Below, in pieces: positions 1-7,206 of a DNA stretch of 43,008 nucleotides (the first letter of the stretch is position 1; each line of letters begins with the position of its first letter). The translations under genes were made by a program, and so were the position numbers. Source of the stretch: a virus; the IMG/VR virus record IMGVR_UViG_3300021961_000195, positions 1-43,008 of that record; one strand, given 5' to 3'. Below the pieces are notes generated by a model. It had not been told where the DNA came from, did no database searches, and saw nothing but the letters and a program-made list of their open reading frames with translations.

Positions 1-196
1 CTTGTGGTCCCTCGCGCTCGGCGTCGGCCACGAACCACAATCGTTGACGGATATGCGGCGCCCCGAAGCCCGCAGCAGGGATACCGGCCGCTGCGAAGGC
101 GTAACCGATTCCTTCCAGGTCAGCTTGAACAAGGTCGAGCCAGCCGTGGCGGATCGCTGCTTCAACCTGTTCACCAAAGACGACCGCAGGTTTGCA
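1..196. repeat. Left copy of the terminal direct repeat (contig overlap)
   Basis: Bases 1-196 match 42813-43008 in the same orientation, with one difference: G at 127 against A at 42939. A methyltransferase gene and a leftward operon are continuous across the join, so the molecule is circular or circularly permuted, or carries a short direct terminal repeat. The single mismatch means the overlap is not a perfect k-mer duplication. It could be a population variant or an error near a contig end. Confidence 0.97.
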
Positions 197-520
197 CTGG
201 CGGACAAGGTTGAACCAGTCAGGCCAGAGGTGGCGGTCGTCGGTAACTCCCGCGCCTTTTCCGGCTGCGCTGAATGGCTGGCAGGGGCGGCTTCCGGTCC
301 ACACGGGCCGGTCGTCGGGCCATCCGGCGAGTCGCAATGCGTAACTCCACACGCCGATTCCGGCGAAGAAGTGGCATTGCTTGTATCCTTTGAGGTCATC
401 TGGTCGGACATCCTTGATGCTCCTTTCGTCCACGTCGCCCGGCGCAATGTGGCCTGCGGCAATCAGATTGCGCAGCCACTGTGCGGCATACGGGTCAATC
501 TCGTTATAATAGGCAGTCAA
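1..520 (-). CDS. DNA (cytosine-5-)methyltransferase, N-terminal part (continues at 42812)
   Basis: This is the 5' part of a C5-cytosine DNA methyltransferase that runs off the left edge and resumes at 42812 (358 residues in total, stop at 42256). It transfers a methyl group from SAM to cytosine in DNA. Seen here: the SAM-binding FAGIG motif at residues 52-56, the catalytic PCQ motif with Cys80 (TGSRPCQPFS), and GEQV around residue 117 in place of the usual ENV. The start is a TTG at 520 with AGGAG six bases upstream. No better start is visible, and the resulting opening residues (TAYYNEIDPYAAQWL) match my memory of this phage Dcm-like family. It may protect phage DNA from host restriction. 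It lies just downstream of a terminator. The family call is firm; the recognition sequence cannot be read. Confidence 0.93.
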   Translation of the reverse strand, partial: MTAYYNEIDPYAAQWLRNLIAAGHIAPGDVDERSIKDVRPDDLKGYKQCHFFAGIGVWSYALRLAGWPDDRPVWTGSRPCQPFSAAGKGAGVTDDRHLWPDWFNLVRQCKPAVVFGEQVEAAIRHGWLDLVQADLEGIGYAFAAAGIPAAGFGAPHIRQRLWFVADAEREGPQ

Positions 521-532
521 TCCCGGCTCCTG

Positions 533-566
533 AAGAAAAAGACCCCTCCCCCACACGGGGGAGAGG
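533..566 (-). terminator. Intrinsic terminator between the DUF2815 gene and the C5 methyltransferase gene
   Basis: On the minus strand a 10-bp stem (arms at 557-566 and 543-552, one G-U pair, loop GTGT) is followed by a T-rich run (TCTTTTTC). It ends just before the AGGAG of the methyltransferase. Leftward transcription should therefore drop before the methyltransferase-polymerase-primase genes unless read-through or antitermination occurs. Confidence 0.75.
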
Positions 567-590
567 AAAGCTGCAGCACCTGGGAGAAAC

Positions 591-1175
591 TTAGAACAGG
601 GCCGCCGCACCGCCGCCGGAAGCTGCGGCCGCTGCGGTCTTTTCCTGCGGGATTTCGTCGAAGTCGTCCGCCGCTGCGACACCGCCGCCGGACAGGCGCT
701 CGCCGTCCTTGACGTGCTGGACGCCGAGCAGGCTGGCGTTGATGCGCTTGCCAAACTGGTTGTCCTGCGCCCAAAACTCGACAATGATGTTGCCGTAGCT
801 GCCAGAGTAGGGCTTGCCGTCTGCTGCCACCAGCGGTTCACGCTGCGGGCCAATGACCAGCGGGCGCAGTTCGTTGCTGGCGTTGATGAACAGGTTGCCC
901 GCGTAGCCCGGCTTGTCGCTCTTGGCGTCGCCATCGTGCAGGCACAGCCGGTCGCCGGCGGCGAGTTGTTTCAGCACGTCAGCAGCTTTGGCCCCCCACT
1001 TCTCGGTCGCCACGTCGGACATTGCCTTCTTGACTTCGGCCAGTTGCGGGTGGTCCTTGCCGAAGATGCAGACAACGGAGAACTTTTCCTTGCCCTCGCC
1101 GGTTTGCGGTTTCTGCGCGGTGAACAGCGACTGCGTGTAGTTGAAGCGGACATCCTTGATCTGAACTCTTGCCAT
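591..1175 (-). CDS. DUF2815-type phage single-stranded DNA-binding protein
   Basis: A 194-residue protein starting MARVQIKDVRF that resembles the DUF2815 family, an OB-fold group usually annotated as phage single-stranded DNA-binding proteins. It would coat single-stranded DNA at replication forks. The ATG at 1175 has AAGGAG eight bases upstream. The body (residues 1-160) is ordinary globular sequence. The tail is Ala/Gly-rich and ends in AALF, without the strongly acidic tip of E. coli SSB, although an acidic stretch (ADDFDEIPQE) lies about 20 residues before the end. Its neighbours are a Cas4-like nuclease, a helicase and, beyond a terminator, the DNA polymerase, which supports a replication or recombination role. 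The family is fairly certain; the activity is inferred. Confidence 0.8.
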   Translation of the reverse strand: MARVQIKDVRFNYTQSLFTAQKPQTGEGKEKFSVVCIFGKDHPQLAEVKKAMSDVATEKWGAKAADVLKQLAAGDRLCLHDGDAKSDKPGYAGNLFINASNELRPLVIGPQREPLVAADGKPYSGSYGNIIVEFWAQDNQFGKRINASLLGVQHVKDGERLSGGGVAAADDFDEIPQEKTAAAAASGGGAAALF

Positions 1176-1209
1176 ACGTGTTGCTCCTTAGAAAAAGAAG
1201 GGGGAGATG

Positions 1210-1956
1210 CTACTGTTGGCTCGCGATCCCTTCTACCACCGCGAAATCGTTTGCTGTTACTCTCGGCCCCGCGGGCTTGCGGTAGCCGGTCTTGACTGCC
1301 ACGTCGCACCGCTTGGCCTTCGCCGCCTGGCACCAGCGGCACTGCTCCTCGCCCGGCACCGGCTGCGCGTCCGGGTTCCTTGTTGCGGCGGCGGCCTGCA
1401 CCACTTCGCCAGCGAAGTCCAGCAATTCAAACGCCGGAAAGACATGCCGCTGCACCCAGTCGTCCGGGTTCTCCAAGCGGGGTTGCACGATCGCCACTTC
1501 CACTTCCTTCGGCGGAATAAAGCAGTCCAGCAGCGCGCCCAGGGCATAGAGTTTCAACTGCTTGTTGCCCTCGGCTGGCACAGGAACCCCGGTCCCGAAC
1601 TTGAAGTCCGTCACGATCAGCCGGTTGCCTTGATCGACCACGGCGATATAGTCCGCCGTGCCGCCCGTGTCCGGATCCAGCTTGGACAACTGCGGTGTCA
1701 GGTCGACCTCGGCCCGCCCGCCGGGGTAGCGCCGGCAGAAGTCCAGATAGAACTGAATGCTGTCCGCGTGATCCTCGACGATGGCGTCCGCGTTCAGGTT
1801 CTGCTTCAGGCAGTAGGCTGCGATGGAATGCGCCATGGTGCCGAGGCTGGCGTAGGGCGATTCGACGTGCGGCACCCCGTCCGAAAGCCGGATACTGGCA
1901 GGGCACGGCATCCAGCGGTGCGCCGCGGACGCAGAGAGGCGGGCGTGGACACCCAC
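1210..1956 (-). CDS. Cas4-like PD-(D/E)XK nuclease (DUF2800 type)
   Basis: A 248-residue protein beginning MGVHARLSASAAHRWM. It resembles DUF2800 phage proteins of the PD-(D/E)XK superfamily, related to Cas4 and RecB nuclease domains. Candidate active-site residues are His43 (GTMAHS), Glu83, Asp102 (GGTADYIAVV) and the pair Asp117/Lys119 in DFKFG. A C-terminal cysteine cluster (QCRWC then KRCD) could bind an iron-sulphur cluster, as in Cas4. I chose the GTG at 1956 because GAGGA lies nine bases upstream and it overlaps the stop of the 39-residue gene before it (TAGTG); the frame is open further upstream but that stretch looks non-coding. It probably trims DNA ends during replication or recombination. 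Confidence 0.8.
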   Translation of the reverse strand: MGVHARLSASAAHRWMPCPASIRLSDGVPHVESPYASLGTMAHSIAAYCLKQNLNADAIVEDHADSIQFYLDFCRRYPGGRAEVDLTPQLSKLDPDTGGTADYIAVVDQGNRLIVTDFKFGTGVPVPAEGNKQLKLYALGALLDCFIPPKEVEVAIVQPRLENPDDWVQRHVFPAFELLDFAGEVVQAAAATRNPDAQPVPGEEQCRWCQAAKAKRCDVAVKTGYRKPAGPRVTANDFAVVEGIASQQ

Positions 1957-2075
1957 TACTGGTTTTCCTCGTCCTGAAGTCCGAGCAGGGCGGCAGCCAC
2001 GACACCATCGTCGTAGTCGCCGTTGGTCATCTCGCCTTTCAAAAGCATGCCGATGCTGAAGAATGAGCAGATCAC
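1956..2075 (-). CDS. 39-residue acidic peptide, unknown function
   Basis: A small gene starting with GTG at 2075, preceded by AGGAGG seven bases upstream and overlapping the stop of the previous gene (GTGA). Its own stop overlaps the next start (TAGTG), so it is locked between neighbours by translational coupling on both sides, the main evidence that it is real. The product begins MICSFFSIGMLLKGEM and ends with an acidic helix-like segment (LLGLQDEENQ). An internal ATG at residue 16 would give a 24-residue version. I recognise no family. Confidence 0.65.
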   Translation of the reverse strand: MICSFFSIGMLLKGEMTNGDYDDGVVAAALLGLQDEENQ

Positions 2076-2584
2076 TTCGCCGCCTCCTGCGCTGCCTGGA
2101 TGAACGCAGCATAATCTTCGCGCTTCATATCCCGCAGGCGCGTGACGTTGAACTTGCCCATGACTTCCTGCGCGGCCGGCAGCCCCTTGGTGTTGAACAC
2201 CGCTTCCAGTGCCTTCTGCGCGTCGTCTTGGGTGGGGGCCGCAGCCACTCCCTGCCCTACGCCCTCGTTGGAAGGCGCAGTTGACGCCGCGGCAGTCGAG
2301 GGTTGCGGTTCGGGTGCCGAAGCAGTCGAAGCATCCGGCCCGGCGGAAGCGCTACCGGTTTCTTGACTTTCGCCAGTTGCTGCCTTCGACGCTTCAGCAT
2401 TCTTGTATGAGCCGCGGCCCTTGCCTTTGTCGGCCCTTGACTTACGGGTGGTCGAGGCAGCCGGAGTCGACGGACTCTGCGTTTCATTGCTACGCTGCGC
2501 TTGTGGCGCTGGCGCCCCGACCAGTTTGCCCAGTGCCACGATCGCTTCGTCGTAGCTCTTGAATGACAGTTTGACTTCGACCAT
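2072..2584 (-). CDS. Hypothetical protein with disordered Ala/Ser/Pro-rich middle
   Basis: A 170-residue protein of unknown function. Residues 1-25 (MVEVKLSFKSYDEAIVALGK) look like a short folded segment. Residues 25-120 are a low-complexity Ala/Ser/Thr/Pro/Gln linker with a basic patch (RKSRADKGKGRG). The last 45 residues (from DDAQKALEAVF) look helical and contain a run like a small nucleic-acid-binding motif. It lies 10 bases after the helicase stop codon and overlaps the following 39-residue gene by four bases. The linker between two ordered ends suggests an accessory that tethers two partners in the replication arm. That is inference only. Confidence 0.75.
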   Translation of the reverse strand: MVEVKLSFKSYDEAIVALGKLVGAPAPQAQRSNETQSPSTPAASTTRKSRADKGKGRGSYKNAEASKAATGESQETGSASAGPDASTASAPEPQPSTAAASTAPSNEGVGQGVAAAPTQDDAQKALEAVFNTKGLPAAQEVMGKFNVTRLRDMKREDYAAFIQAAQEAAK

Positions 2585-2594
2585 CGGTTCTCCC

Positions 2595-3815
2595 TCAGTA
2601 AAGTTGATTCAGTTCTCGCACCCGGCGCATTAGCACCTGTTGCACCCGGTCATCCGTGCTGCCTGGCCACGTTACCACGTCGACCGTCACCTTGTCTTCC
2701 TTCTCCATGCTGACTAGACGATTGACCGCTTGCACATTGTTCCCCGGCACCCAGTCAAGCTCCAACGCAAACCCGTGTCTCGCTGAACTCAGATCAATCG
2801 CAGTACCCATGGCCATAATATTCCCGCATATCACGTCTGTCAAGCCTTTTTGTAAATTATCCTGAATCCGCTCGCGGGAACGCGGGCCGGTCTTGCCGGT
2901 AATCAATTCCGCGCTGATGCCGCAGTCATTCAGCAGGCGCGTCAAATGTTCCAGCGGCTCAGTGTGCCAGCCAAAAACCACAGTCTGTTGTAGCAGATCG
3001 TTCTGAATGGCGAAGTCAATGTGCTTGGCCAGCGGCAGCACCTTGGCGTGCGCGACCGCAACCCGGTCGCTCGCGTCCGCGCACTGGTTGGACTCCAGCC
3101 ATTCGGCCAGCTGCTCGTCAGACAATCCTGCCGGCACCTGGATGTCCGCCTGCCCGTTCGGCTCCACTTCCAGAAACTGGAAGTCAATGTCCGGCATCTC
3201 CGGGGCGACTTCCTTGCGCGTGCGGCGGAGCATGAACGTCGCCAGCAGGGCGCGCAGCTCCGGTATCATCTTTTCCTTGGTGCCGGTGATCTTCTGCGTG
3301 AACTTGTTGATGGTGCAGTATTTGCCGACGAACCACTGATAGTCCATCTTGGTCGCACCGAACGCGCGCATCATTGGCCACAGTTCGCCCGCATGCTTCG
3401 GCGCCGGGGTGCCGGAGAGCGGCCAGGTGGCTCCGGCATAGCGGCAGAATCCGGTGTTGCTGTAGACCGCCCGGGTGCGCAGCGCGTCCGGGTTCTTGGC
3501 GAAGTGCGCCTCGTCCGGAATGAACACGTCCGCCGTTCCCTTGATCCCCTGCGTCCACAGTTCCGTCAGCTTGTTGTAGGACATGACCTCCAGCCTGGGG
3601 AGCGGGCCGGAGGGCCACCACTTCTCCACTTCCCGGTGCCAGTGTGGCACGGCAATGGCTGGGCAGCCGACCCGGATGGACGTGGCGCCCCGCTTGTGCG
3701 CGGCGAGGATCGCCTGCGGCGTCTTGCCGACCCGCATCTCGTCGGCCAGCAGCGCGCACTTGCGCCCGGCCAGGAAGTCACGGCCTTCGATCTGGTAGGG
3801 GCGGGGGGTTAGCAT
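2595..3815 (-). CDS. SNF2-type superfamily 2 helicase/ATPase
   Basis: A 406-residue superfamily 2 ATPase of the compact SNF2-like phage type. Visible motifs are a Walker A (ADEMRVGKT, residues 24-32), the DEAH box (residues 101-104), motif III (LSGTP, residues 133-137), an SNF2-typical segment (LRRTRKEVAPEMP) and, near the C-terminus, a region around NNVQAVNRLVSMEKEDKV where motif VI should be. The usual second arginine finger (QxxxRxxRxGQ) reads NRLVSMEK, so that motif has diverged. It probably translocates on double-stranded DNA and supports replication or recombination. It starts seven bases inside the end of the upstream GIY-YIG gene. The family is secure; the role is inferred. Confidence 0.88.
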   Translation of the reverse strand: MLTPRPYQIEGRDFLAGRKCALLADEMRVGKTPQAILAAHKRGATSIRVGCPAIAVPHWHREVEKWWPSGPLPRLEVMSYNKLTELWTQGIKGTADVFIPDEAHFAKNPDALRTRAVYSNTGFCRYAGATWPLSGTPAPKHAGELWPMMRAFGATKMDYQWFVGKYCTINKFTQKITGTKEKMIPELRALLATFMLRRTRKEVAPEMPDIDFQFLEVEPNGQADIQVPAGLSDEQLAEWLESNQCADASDRVAVAHAKVLPLAKHIDFAIQNDLLQQTVVFGWHTEPLEHLTRLLNDCGISAELITGKTGPRSRERIQDNLQKGLTDVICGNIMAMGTAIDLSSARHGFALELDWVPGNNVQAVNRLVSMEKEDKVTVDVVTWPGSTDDRVQQVLMRRVRELNQLY

Positions 3816-4192
3816 GCTGGGGGCTGCGGCGTGTAGCGGGCCAACCAGTCTTGAAGTGCCTGCCGTTTTTGTTCGCGTTTTCGGTCCCGTTCTTCCTTAG
3901 TAGACACTACATCTAGTTTACCTTTACCTTGAATATAAAGCACTGTTCTTCGGACGATACCGTGCTTCATAGAGAACCACTCGCCGCGAATATGGGCGGG
4001 GGCGCAAAGCCTATGGAGTCGACGCTCCATATACGCCGCGTCGTTCGCCCACTTTTCGCCTATCAGTTCAAGTTCAGTCGCGTTACCAACCTGTATGCCC
4101 GAAAGCCTAGCCTTAACGTTCGTCGCCTTACCGATTTTTACAGCGTTGTTCTTGGGGTCTAAAATTGCGTAAATATAACGACAACCAGACAT
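3809..4192 (-). CDS. GIY-YIG-type (T5orf172/MUG113-like) nuclease-domain protein
   Basis: A 127-residue protein. RYIYAILDPKNNAVKIGKA followed by NVKARL resembles the compact GIY-YIG variant found in T5orf172/MUG113-like domains, with the conserved Tyr pair at residues 6 and 8, KIGKA around residue 20 and an arginine at 29. A conserved Glu follows in YMERRLHRL. The C-terminal third is basic and lysine-rich (KEERDRKREQKRQ), suited to binding DNA. The ATG at 4192 has AAGGAG nine bases upstream and overlaps the stop of the preceding gene; a longer open frame upstream lies over that gene and is rejected. Base composition is lower in GC than its neighbours, a possible sign of recent acquisition. 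Nuclease activity is untested. Confidence 0.75.
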   Translation of the reverse strand: MSGCRYIYAILDPKNNAVKIGKATNVKARLSGIQVGNATELELIGEKWANDAAYMERRLHRLCAPAHIRGEWFSMKHGIVRRTVLYIQGKGKLDVVSTKEERDRKREQKRQALQDWLARYTPQPPAC

Positions 4193-4419
4193 TATTTCCG
4201 CTCCTTTATCGCCCGCCGCACTGCGGAGGCATCCATGTCGAACATATCGCAGAACCAGTTGAACGACCCTTCCCGCTCGCTCTTGGACGCCACCCATATC
4301 TGCGTCTTGTGCCATTCCTGCTCGGCCTGCTGCACCGCTTCATGCACCGGCATCTTCGCCAGCGCTACGCGGGAGGCGAACACGCTGGCCAGCACGGTGT
4401 TGTCTGGATTGTTGCTCAT
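4192..4419 (-). CDS. 75-residue hypothetical protein
   Basis: A small soluble protein (MSNNPDNTVLASVFASRV...) of unknown function. The ATG at 4419 overlaps the previous stop (ATGA), which favours it over an ATG eight codons upstream. The C-terminal part (FNWFCDMFDMDASAVRRAIKER) looks like the recognition helix region of a small helix-turn-helix, so DNA binding is possible. Its stop overlaps the start of the GIY-YIG gene. I recognise no named family. Confidence 0.72.
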   Translation of the reverse strand: MSNNPDNTVLASVFASRVALAKMPVHEAVQQAEQEWHKTQIWVASKSEREGSFNWFCDMFDMDASAVRRAIKERK

Positions 4420-4532
4420 TTTCTTTTTCCGCAGTTGATGCACTTCCGAAAAATACGATCAGCCGATTCATAATCGTACACCCAGGTATGAAACCCGCGC
4501 AGCAGACAGCGAAGGCGCTGAAGCAGAATCAC
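4416..4532 (-). CDS. 38-residue peptide with C-terminal CxxC
   Basis: A very small gene. The GTG at 4532 overlaps the metallophosphoesterase stop (GTGA) and has GGAG seven bases upstream. A longer frame from 4622 exists but would lie wholly inside the phosphoesterase gene, so the short form is preferred. The product starts MILLQRLRCLLRGFH and ends CINCGKRK. The CxxC near the basic tail, with an upstream Cys and His, could bind a metal or nucleic acid. No family recognised; its stop overlaps the next gene (ATGA). Confidence 0.62.
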   Translation of the reverse strand: MILLQRLRCLLRGFHTWVYDYESADRIFRKCINCGKRK

Positions 4533-5401
4533 CCGTATCTCCGTTTCAGGAAGTTGATGGACAACGCCATCTCGTCGAATTGCCCATCCTTGACTTCGTG
4601 TAAAAACCACATACCGCGCCAATGCCGGTTCGCCAACGGGGACATGTACGGCTCGTCGTGCTGATAGAAGCTGCCGGAGATGATGGCTGTCAGTGCCCGT
4701 CCGTCCGCACGCAGCGCGTAGGCTGTCTCCCGCCCCTGCTGGTGGCCGGCAAAGCAGGACATGTGCATCTTCTGCAGGATGGCCCGCGGGGATGTGATCG
4801 GGCGCCCCATGACACCGGACGGGAAAAAGTGACAGAACGACACGCCCCCGATCACCACCGGCTGCAGGTAGGGCACGACGTTCCAGCCGTAGGACTCCAG
4901 CTTCAAGTCTTTCTTGGAAATCACCCCGGACAGTTCGTTCGGGTTGCGGCGCACGGCCCGGTCGATGCGATCTTCGTGGTTGCCCTCGGTGAACACCATC
5001 AAGGGTTTGTAGCCAGCCTTCTTGGCAATGGGGTTCAGGAACCGCTCCATCGCGTCGCAGCCCGCGTCAACGTCCTTCCGATAGCGCTTGCCTTCCTTCT
5101 CTACGGAGCCAGGCTGCGCCCATTGCGAGAGCGAGGGCATGTCCCAAAAATCCCCGATGCAGACAATGACATCCGGCTGCTTGTCAGCAATGTACTGGCC
5201 AGCGTAGGTGATGTGGTCAGTCGCCACTCCTTCACGCACCTGGGCATCCGTGACCACCGCAACGCGCAGACCGTGCGCGGGCGCGTTGGGCACCTTGATT
5301 TCCTTGGTCGGAGCGGGCAGTGGATCCTCAATGGTAGTGCGCTGCGCCAATTCATCCTTGCGGAAGGCTTTTGTGCGGCGTAGACGTTCAGCCAGTCGCA
5401 T
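4529..5401 (-). CDS. Calcineurin-like metallophosphoesterase
   Basis: A 290-residue phosphoesterase. The two-metal core is visible: Asp52 in VVTDAQVREG, GDFWD at 83-87, GNHEDR at 140-145, a histidine in the SFCHFF segment near 191, and GHQQGRE near 219. Two standard positions differ: DxH reads DAQ and GHxH reads GHQQ. This kind of divergence occurs in phage and Mre11-like members but could change the metal preference. The substrate could be DNA (exonuclease) or a nucleotide. The ATG at 5401 has a strong AGGAGG eight bases upstream and overlaps the preceding gene by 14 bases. The family is confident; the substrate is not known. Confidence 0.82.
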   Translation of the reverse strand: MRLAERLRRTKAFRKDELAQRTTIEDPLPAPTKEIKVPNAPAHGLRVAVVTDAQVREGVATDHITYAGQYIADKQPDVIVCIGDFWDMPSLSQWAQPGSVEKEGKRYRKDVDAGCDAMERFLNPIAKKAGYKPLMVFTEGNHEDRIDRAVRRNPNELSGVISKKDLKLESYGWNVVPYLQPVVIGGVSFCHFFPSGVMGRPITSPRAILQKMHMSCFAGHQQGRETAYALRADGRALTAIISGSFYQHDEPYMSPLANRHWRGMWFLHEVKDGQFDEMALSINFLKRRYG

Positions 5402-5825
5402 TGAGTTCCTCCTGTATCACCCGGCGGGCGGTATCCAGATCGGGGGCTTGCGCGAGCAGCTCGGCAACCTCCTTCAGCACTTTTGCGCGCCTCGTACGCT
5501 GCGATTCCCGCACTTTTTGCGCGCTCAACCTGGCGGGGTCGCGGGCGTAGCTCATGTAAGTGGACGCCGTATTCGTCGCAAGACCCAGCTTCTCCAGAAA
5601 AGCCTTGAACCCGGCGCTGTAACTCTCTTTGCCGCCAACACCTACTGGGCCGGGCATCGCGGCACGGGCGGCGACCAGGCGTTGCCCGAGCAGCAACACC
5701 GCGTCCTTGAACTCGCCCCGCGCGTCGTTACGGCGGGCAATCAGTTCGCGGCACTCGGCCAGTGTGCGGGCTTCATCGAACGCAGCCTGCACTATGGCTG
5801 GCGGATTGATTTGTTCAGGAGTCAT
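5388..5825 (-). CDS. Hypothetical helical protein, possibly DNA-binding
   Basis: A 145-residue, mostly alpha-helical protein with no family I can name. The middle segment (FKAFLEKLGLATNTASTYMSYA) looks like a helix-turn-helix: LGLATNTASTYM would be the turn and recognition helix. The C-terminus (from AKVLKEVAELLAQAP) is a charged helix. The ATG at 5825 overlaps the upstream stop (ATGA), fixing the start, and the gene runs 14 bases into the phosphoesterase gene. A regulatory or nucleoid-type role is possible but unsupported. Confidence 0.75.
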   Translation of the reverse strand: MTPEQINPPAIVQAAFDEARTLAECRELIARRNDARGEFKDAVLLLGQRLVAARAAMPGPVGVGGKESYSAGFKAFLEKLGLATNTASTYMSYARDPARLSAQKVRESQRTRRAKVLKEVAELLAQAPDLDTARRVIQEELNATG

Positions 5826-6139
5826 TTAACCACCAGTGGGGTTTTCATTTCCAACCGCTTCTGCGCGTATGCCAGTGCTCGCCAGCACACCTTCACGTAA
5901 TGCGGTACGCCGTCGGTATCCAGCGGCACGCCCGCCGCTTCGTCGGCCAGGTGTCGCATCAGCGCGTCCAGTTCGTCACCGGACTTCGACCGATCCCAGT
6001 GCAGCGGCTTGCCCGGGTTGTGCTGGTCGTTGCCTTTCTTGGATAGCTCCGCCACCGCGGCGATCGCGTCGGGGAAATACTTGATGAACCCCGAGTATAT
6101 CGGGATCGCTTTGCGGGCAGCGGCTTCGGTTGGCAGCAT
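5822..6139 (-). CDS. dATP/dGTP diphosphohydrolase N-terminal-type domain protein
   Basis: A 105-residue protein carrying the pattern I associate with the phage dATP/dGTP diphosphohydrolase N-terminal domain (also described as DUF5664): IYSGFIKYFPDAIAAVAELS, then GNDQHNPGKPLHWDRS, then DELDALMRHL, and a late VCWRALAYAQ helix. The conserved His/Asp/Glu residues in this pattern could bind a metal and hydrolyse or sense purine deoxynucleotides. The ATG at 6139 overlaps the preceding stop (TGATG). Clustered with other DNA-metabolism genes, it may adjust the nucleotide pool. The resemblance is good; the activity is not proven for this stand-alone form. Confidence 0.72.
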   Translation of the reverse strand: MLPTEAAARKAIPIYSGFIKYFPDAIAAVAELSKKGNDQHNPGKPLHWDRSKSGDELDALMRHLADEAAGVPLDTDGVPHYVKVCWRALAYAQKRLEMKTPLVVK

Positions 6140-6402
6140 CAGTGGGCCTCCAGTTTGCGGGCAAGACGTTCAGCAACGATCCGCAGCCTGGCGTTGAACC
6201 AGCGGCGGATTACATACGAGCGAACTACGGAAATGACGGTGTAGATCAGGCCGATCACGAAGTTGGTGCCGACCGTCAGGCTGGTAAAACCGAACTGCGG
6301 CAGGATAATCAGGTTGGCCACGAAGTTGATGGCGAAGCCGATGCCGACGTTGACCCACGCTTCAATCAGGCTGCCGGTGCGGGTCTGGTCGACGACCTTC
6401 AT
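6139..6402 (-). CDS. Small two-helix membrane protein
   Basis: An 87-residue protein with two probable membrane helices: WVNVGIGFAINFVANLIIL (about residues 16-34) and VGTNFVIGLIYTVISVV (about 44-60). A basic arginine-rich tail (RSYVIRRWFNARLR) should stay in the cytoplasm. This layout (SLIEAWVNVGIGFAINF...VVRSYVIRR) recurs in small membrane proteins of many podophages and siphophages, where the function is unknown. The ATG at 6402 overlaps the preceding stop (ATGA). It may act at the host inner membrane early in infection. Confidence 0.78.
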   Translation of the reverse strand: MKVVDQTRTGSLIEAWVNVGIGFAINFVANLIILPQFGFTSLTVGTNFVIGLIYTVISVVRSYVIRRWFNARLRIVAERLARKLEAH

Positions 6403-6581
6403 TTCGGTATCGCCTTTCCGTTCCAGGTGTGGGGTCGTGCGGTCAGGCTGACGCAGACGGTGCGGACTTTGCCGAGTGTTGCGACCTGCCCCGCCGCGCG
6501 CTCACAGCCCATCAGCGTGTCGAAAGGGCCGACCTGCTGGGGGTCGTAGCCAAGCAGTGTGAAGATCAGGATGTATTTCAT
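6399..6581 (-). CDS. Small exported or membrane-anchored protein
   Basis: A 60-residue product starting MKYILIFTLLGYDPQQ. The short hydrophobic N-terminus after a lysine may be a weak signal or anchor, although there is no clear cleavage site. The rest contains two cysteines (GCERAAGQ, VRTVCVSL) that could form a disulphide if exported. The ATG at 6581 overlaps the RuvC-like gene's stop (ATGA), and the gene's own stop overlaps the next start. Function unknown. Confidence 0.7.
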   Translation of the reverse strand: MKYILIFTLLGYDPQQVGPFDTLMGCERAAGQVATLGKVRTVCVSLTARPHTWNGKAIPK

Positions 6582-7057
6582 TTATCCAGCCCTCCATACA
6601 GCGCCAATAAAACCGCCTCGGCGCGGCCGTCGTGCTTCTTCAGCGGCCAGCGGTGCGCCTCTTTCGGCAGCCGGCGTGAGGCTTCGGCCCGGCTCGCATC
6701 CTTTGGCTGCCCCAATAACCGGAAATGCCGCTTCCACACCTGGGGCGAAACGGTCCTGATCTGGATTCCACATGCCGCCAGTATGCCGTGGATTGCGCCC
6801 GTTGTAAAGCCAAAATTGAAGGAACTCGTCACCCCCTGACCGGGCATGGCGGCGACCATCTCAACCACGGCAAAGTCAATCCGCCCCCGGTGCAACTCGA
6901 CCCAGGCGGATAGCTGGTGCAGGTCCAGCTGGCGCTTGGTCTTGCTGTTGACCGTACGCTCCACCGTAGGCAAGTCAATCAAGTCCAGCACGGATCCGCC
7001 GGCCAGCAGCGCCGCCGCTCCGGACAGGCCGGGGTCAATGCCGAGGATGGCGGTCAC
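6578..7057 (-). CDS. RuvC-like Holliday junction resolvase
   Basis: A 159-residue RNase H-fold nuclease that should cut branched DNA before packaging. The acidic motifs are visible: Asp8 in ILGIDPGLSG, Glu66 in FAVVEMVAAMPGQG, and KKHDGRAEA (Asp143, Glu148). SSFNFGFTTGAIHGIL matches the phage RuvC-type core. Length is close to bacterial RuvC. The GTG at 7057 overlaps the previous stop (GTGA), leaving IDPG near the N-terminus as expected. It is probably the phage's junction-resolving enzyme, working with the helicase, nuclease and DNA-binding protein further along this arm. Confidence 0.87.
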   Translation of the reverse strand: MTAILGIDPGLSGAAALLAGGSVLDLIDLPTVERTVNSKTKRQLDLHQLSAWVELHRGRIDFAVVEMVAAMPGQGVTSSFNFGFTTGAIHGILAACGIQIRTVSPQVWKRHFRLLGQPKDASRAEASRRLPKEAHRWPLKKHDGRAEAVLLALYGGLDK

Positions 7058-7206
7058 GCCTTCACCAGCGTTCCGGGCGCCACCGGCTCCGCGTCGAGGG
7101 TCGATAAAGCCATGTCGCAGAGGGCGTTGATTTCATCGCCGCCAACGGCATACCCATTTTCAACATCCCGCTTGTATCGCTCTATCTGCTCTCTAGTCAG
7201 TTTCAC
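7054..7206 (-). CDS. 50-residue hypothetical protein
   Basis: A small gene on the minus strand, GTG start at 7206 overlapping the previous stop (GTGA) with GGAGGG nearby upstream, and stop overlapping the RuvC-like start (GTGA). The product begins MKLTREQIERYKRDVEN, a charged helix, and continues GDEINALCDMALSTLD. The double coupling and good Shine-Dalgarno make it credible. No family recognised. Confidence 0.72.
   Translation of the reverse strand: MKLTREQIERYKRDVENGYAVGGDEINALCDMALSTLDAEPVAPGTLVKA

Noticed and set aside
2-712. Long plus-strand open frame of 236 residues at the left end
   Set aside because: It lies opposite the C5 methyltransferase, whose motifs (FAGIG, PCQ) are clear on the minus strand, and its own translation has no recognisable pattern.
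4416-4622. 68-residue version of the CxxC peptide
   Set aside because: It would lie 94 bases inside the metallophosphoesterase gene without a ribosome site; the GTG at 4532 has both a GTGA overlap and GGAG.
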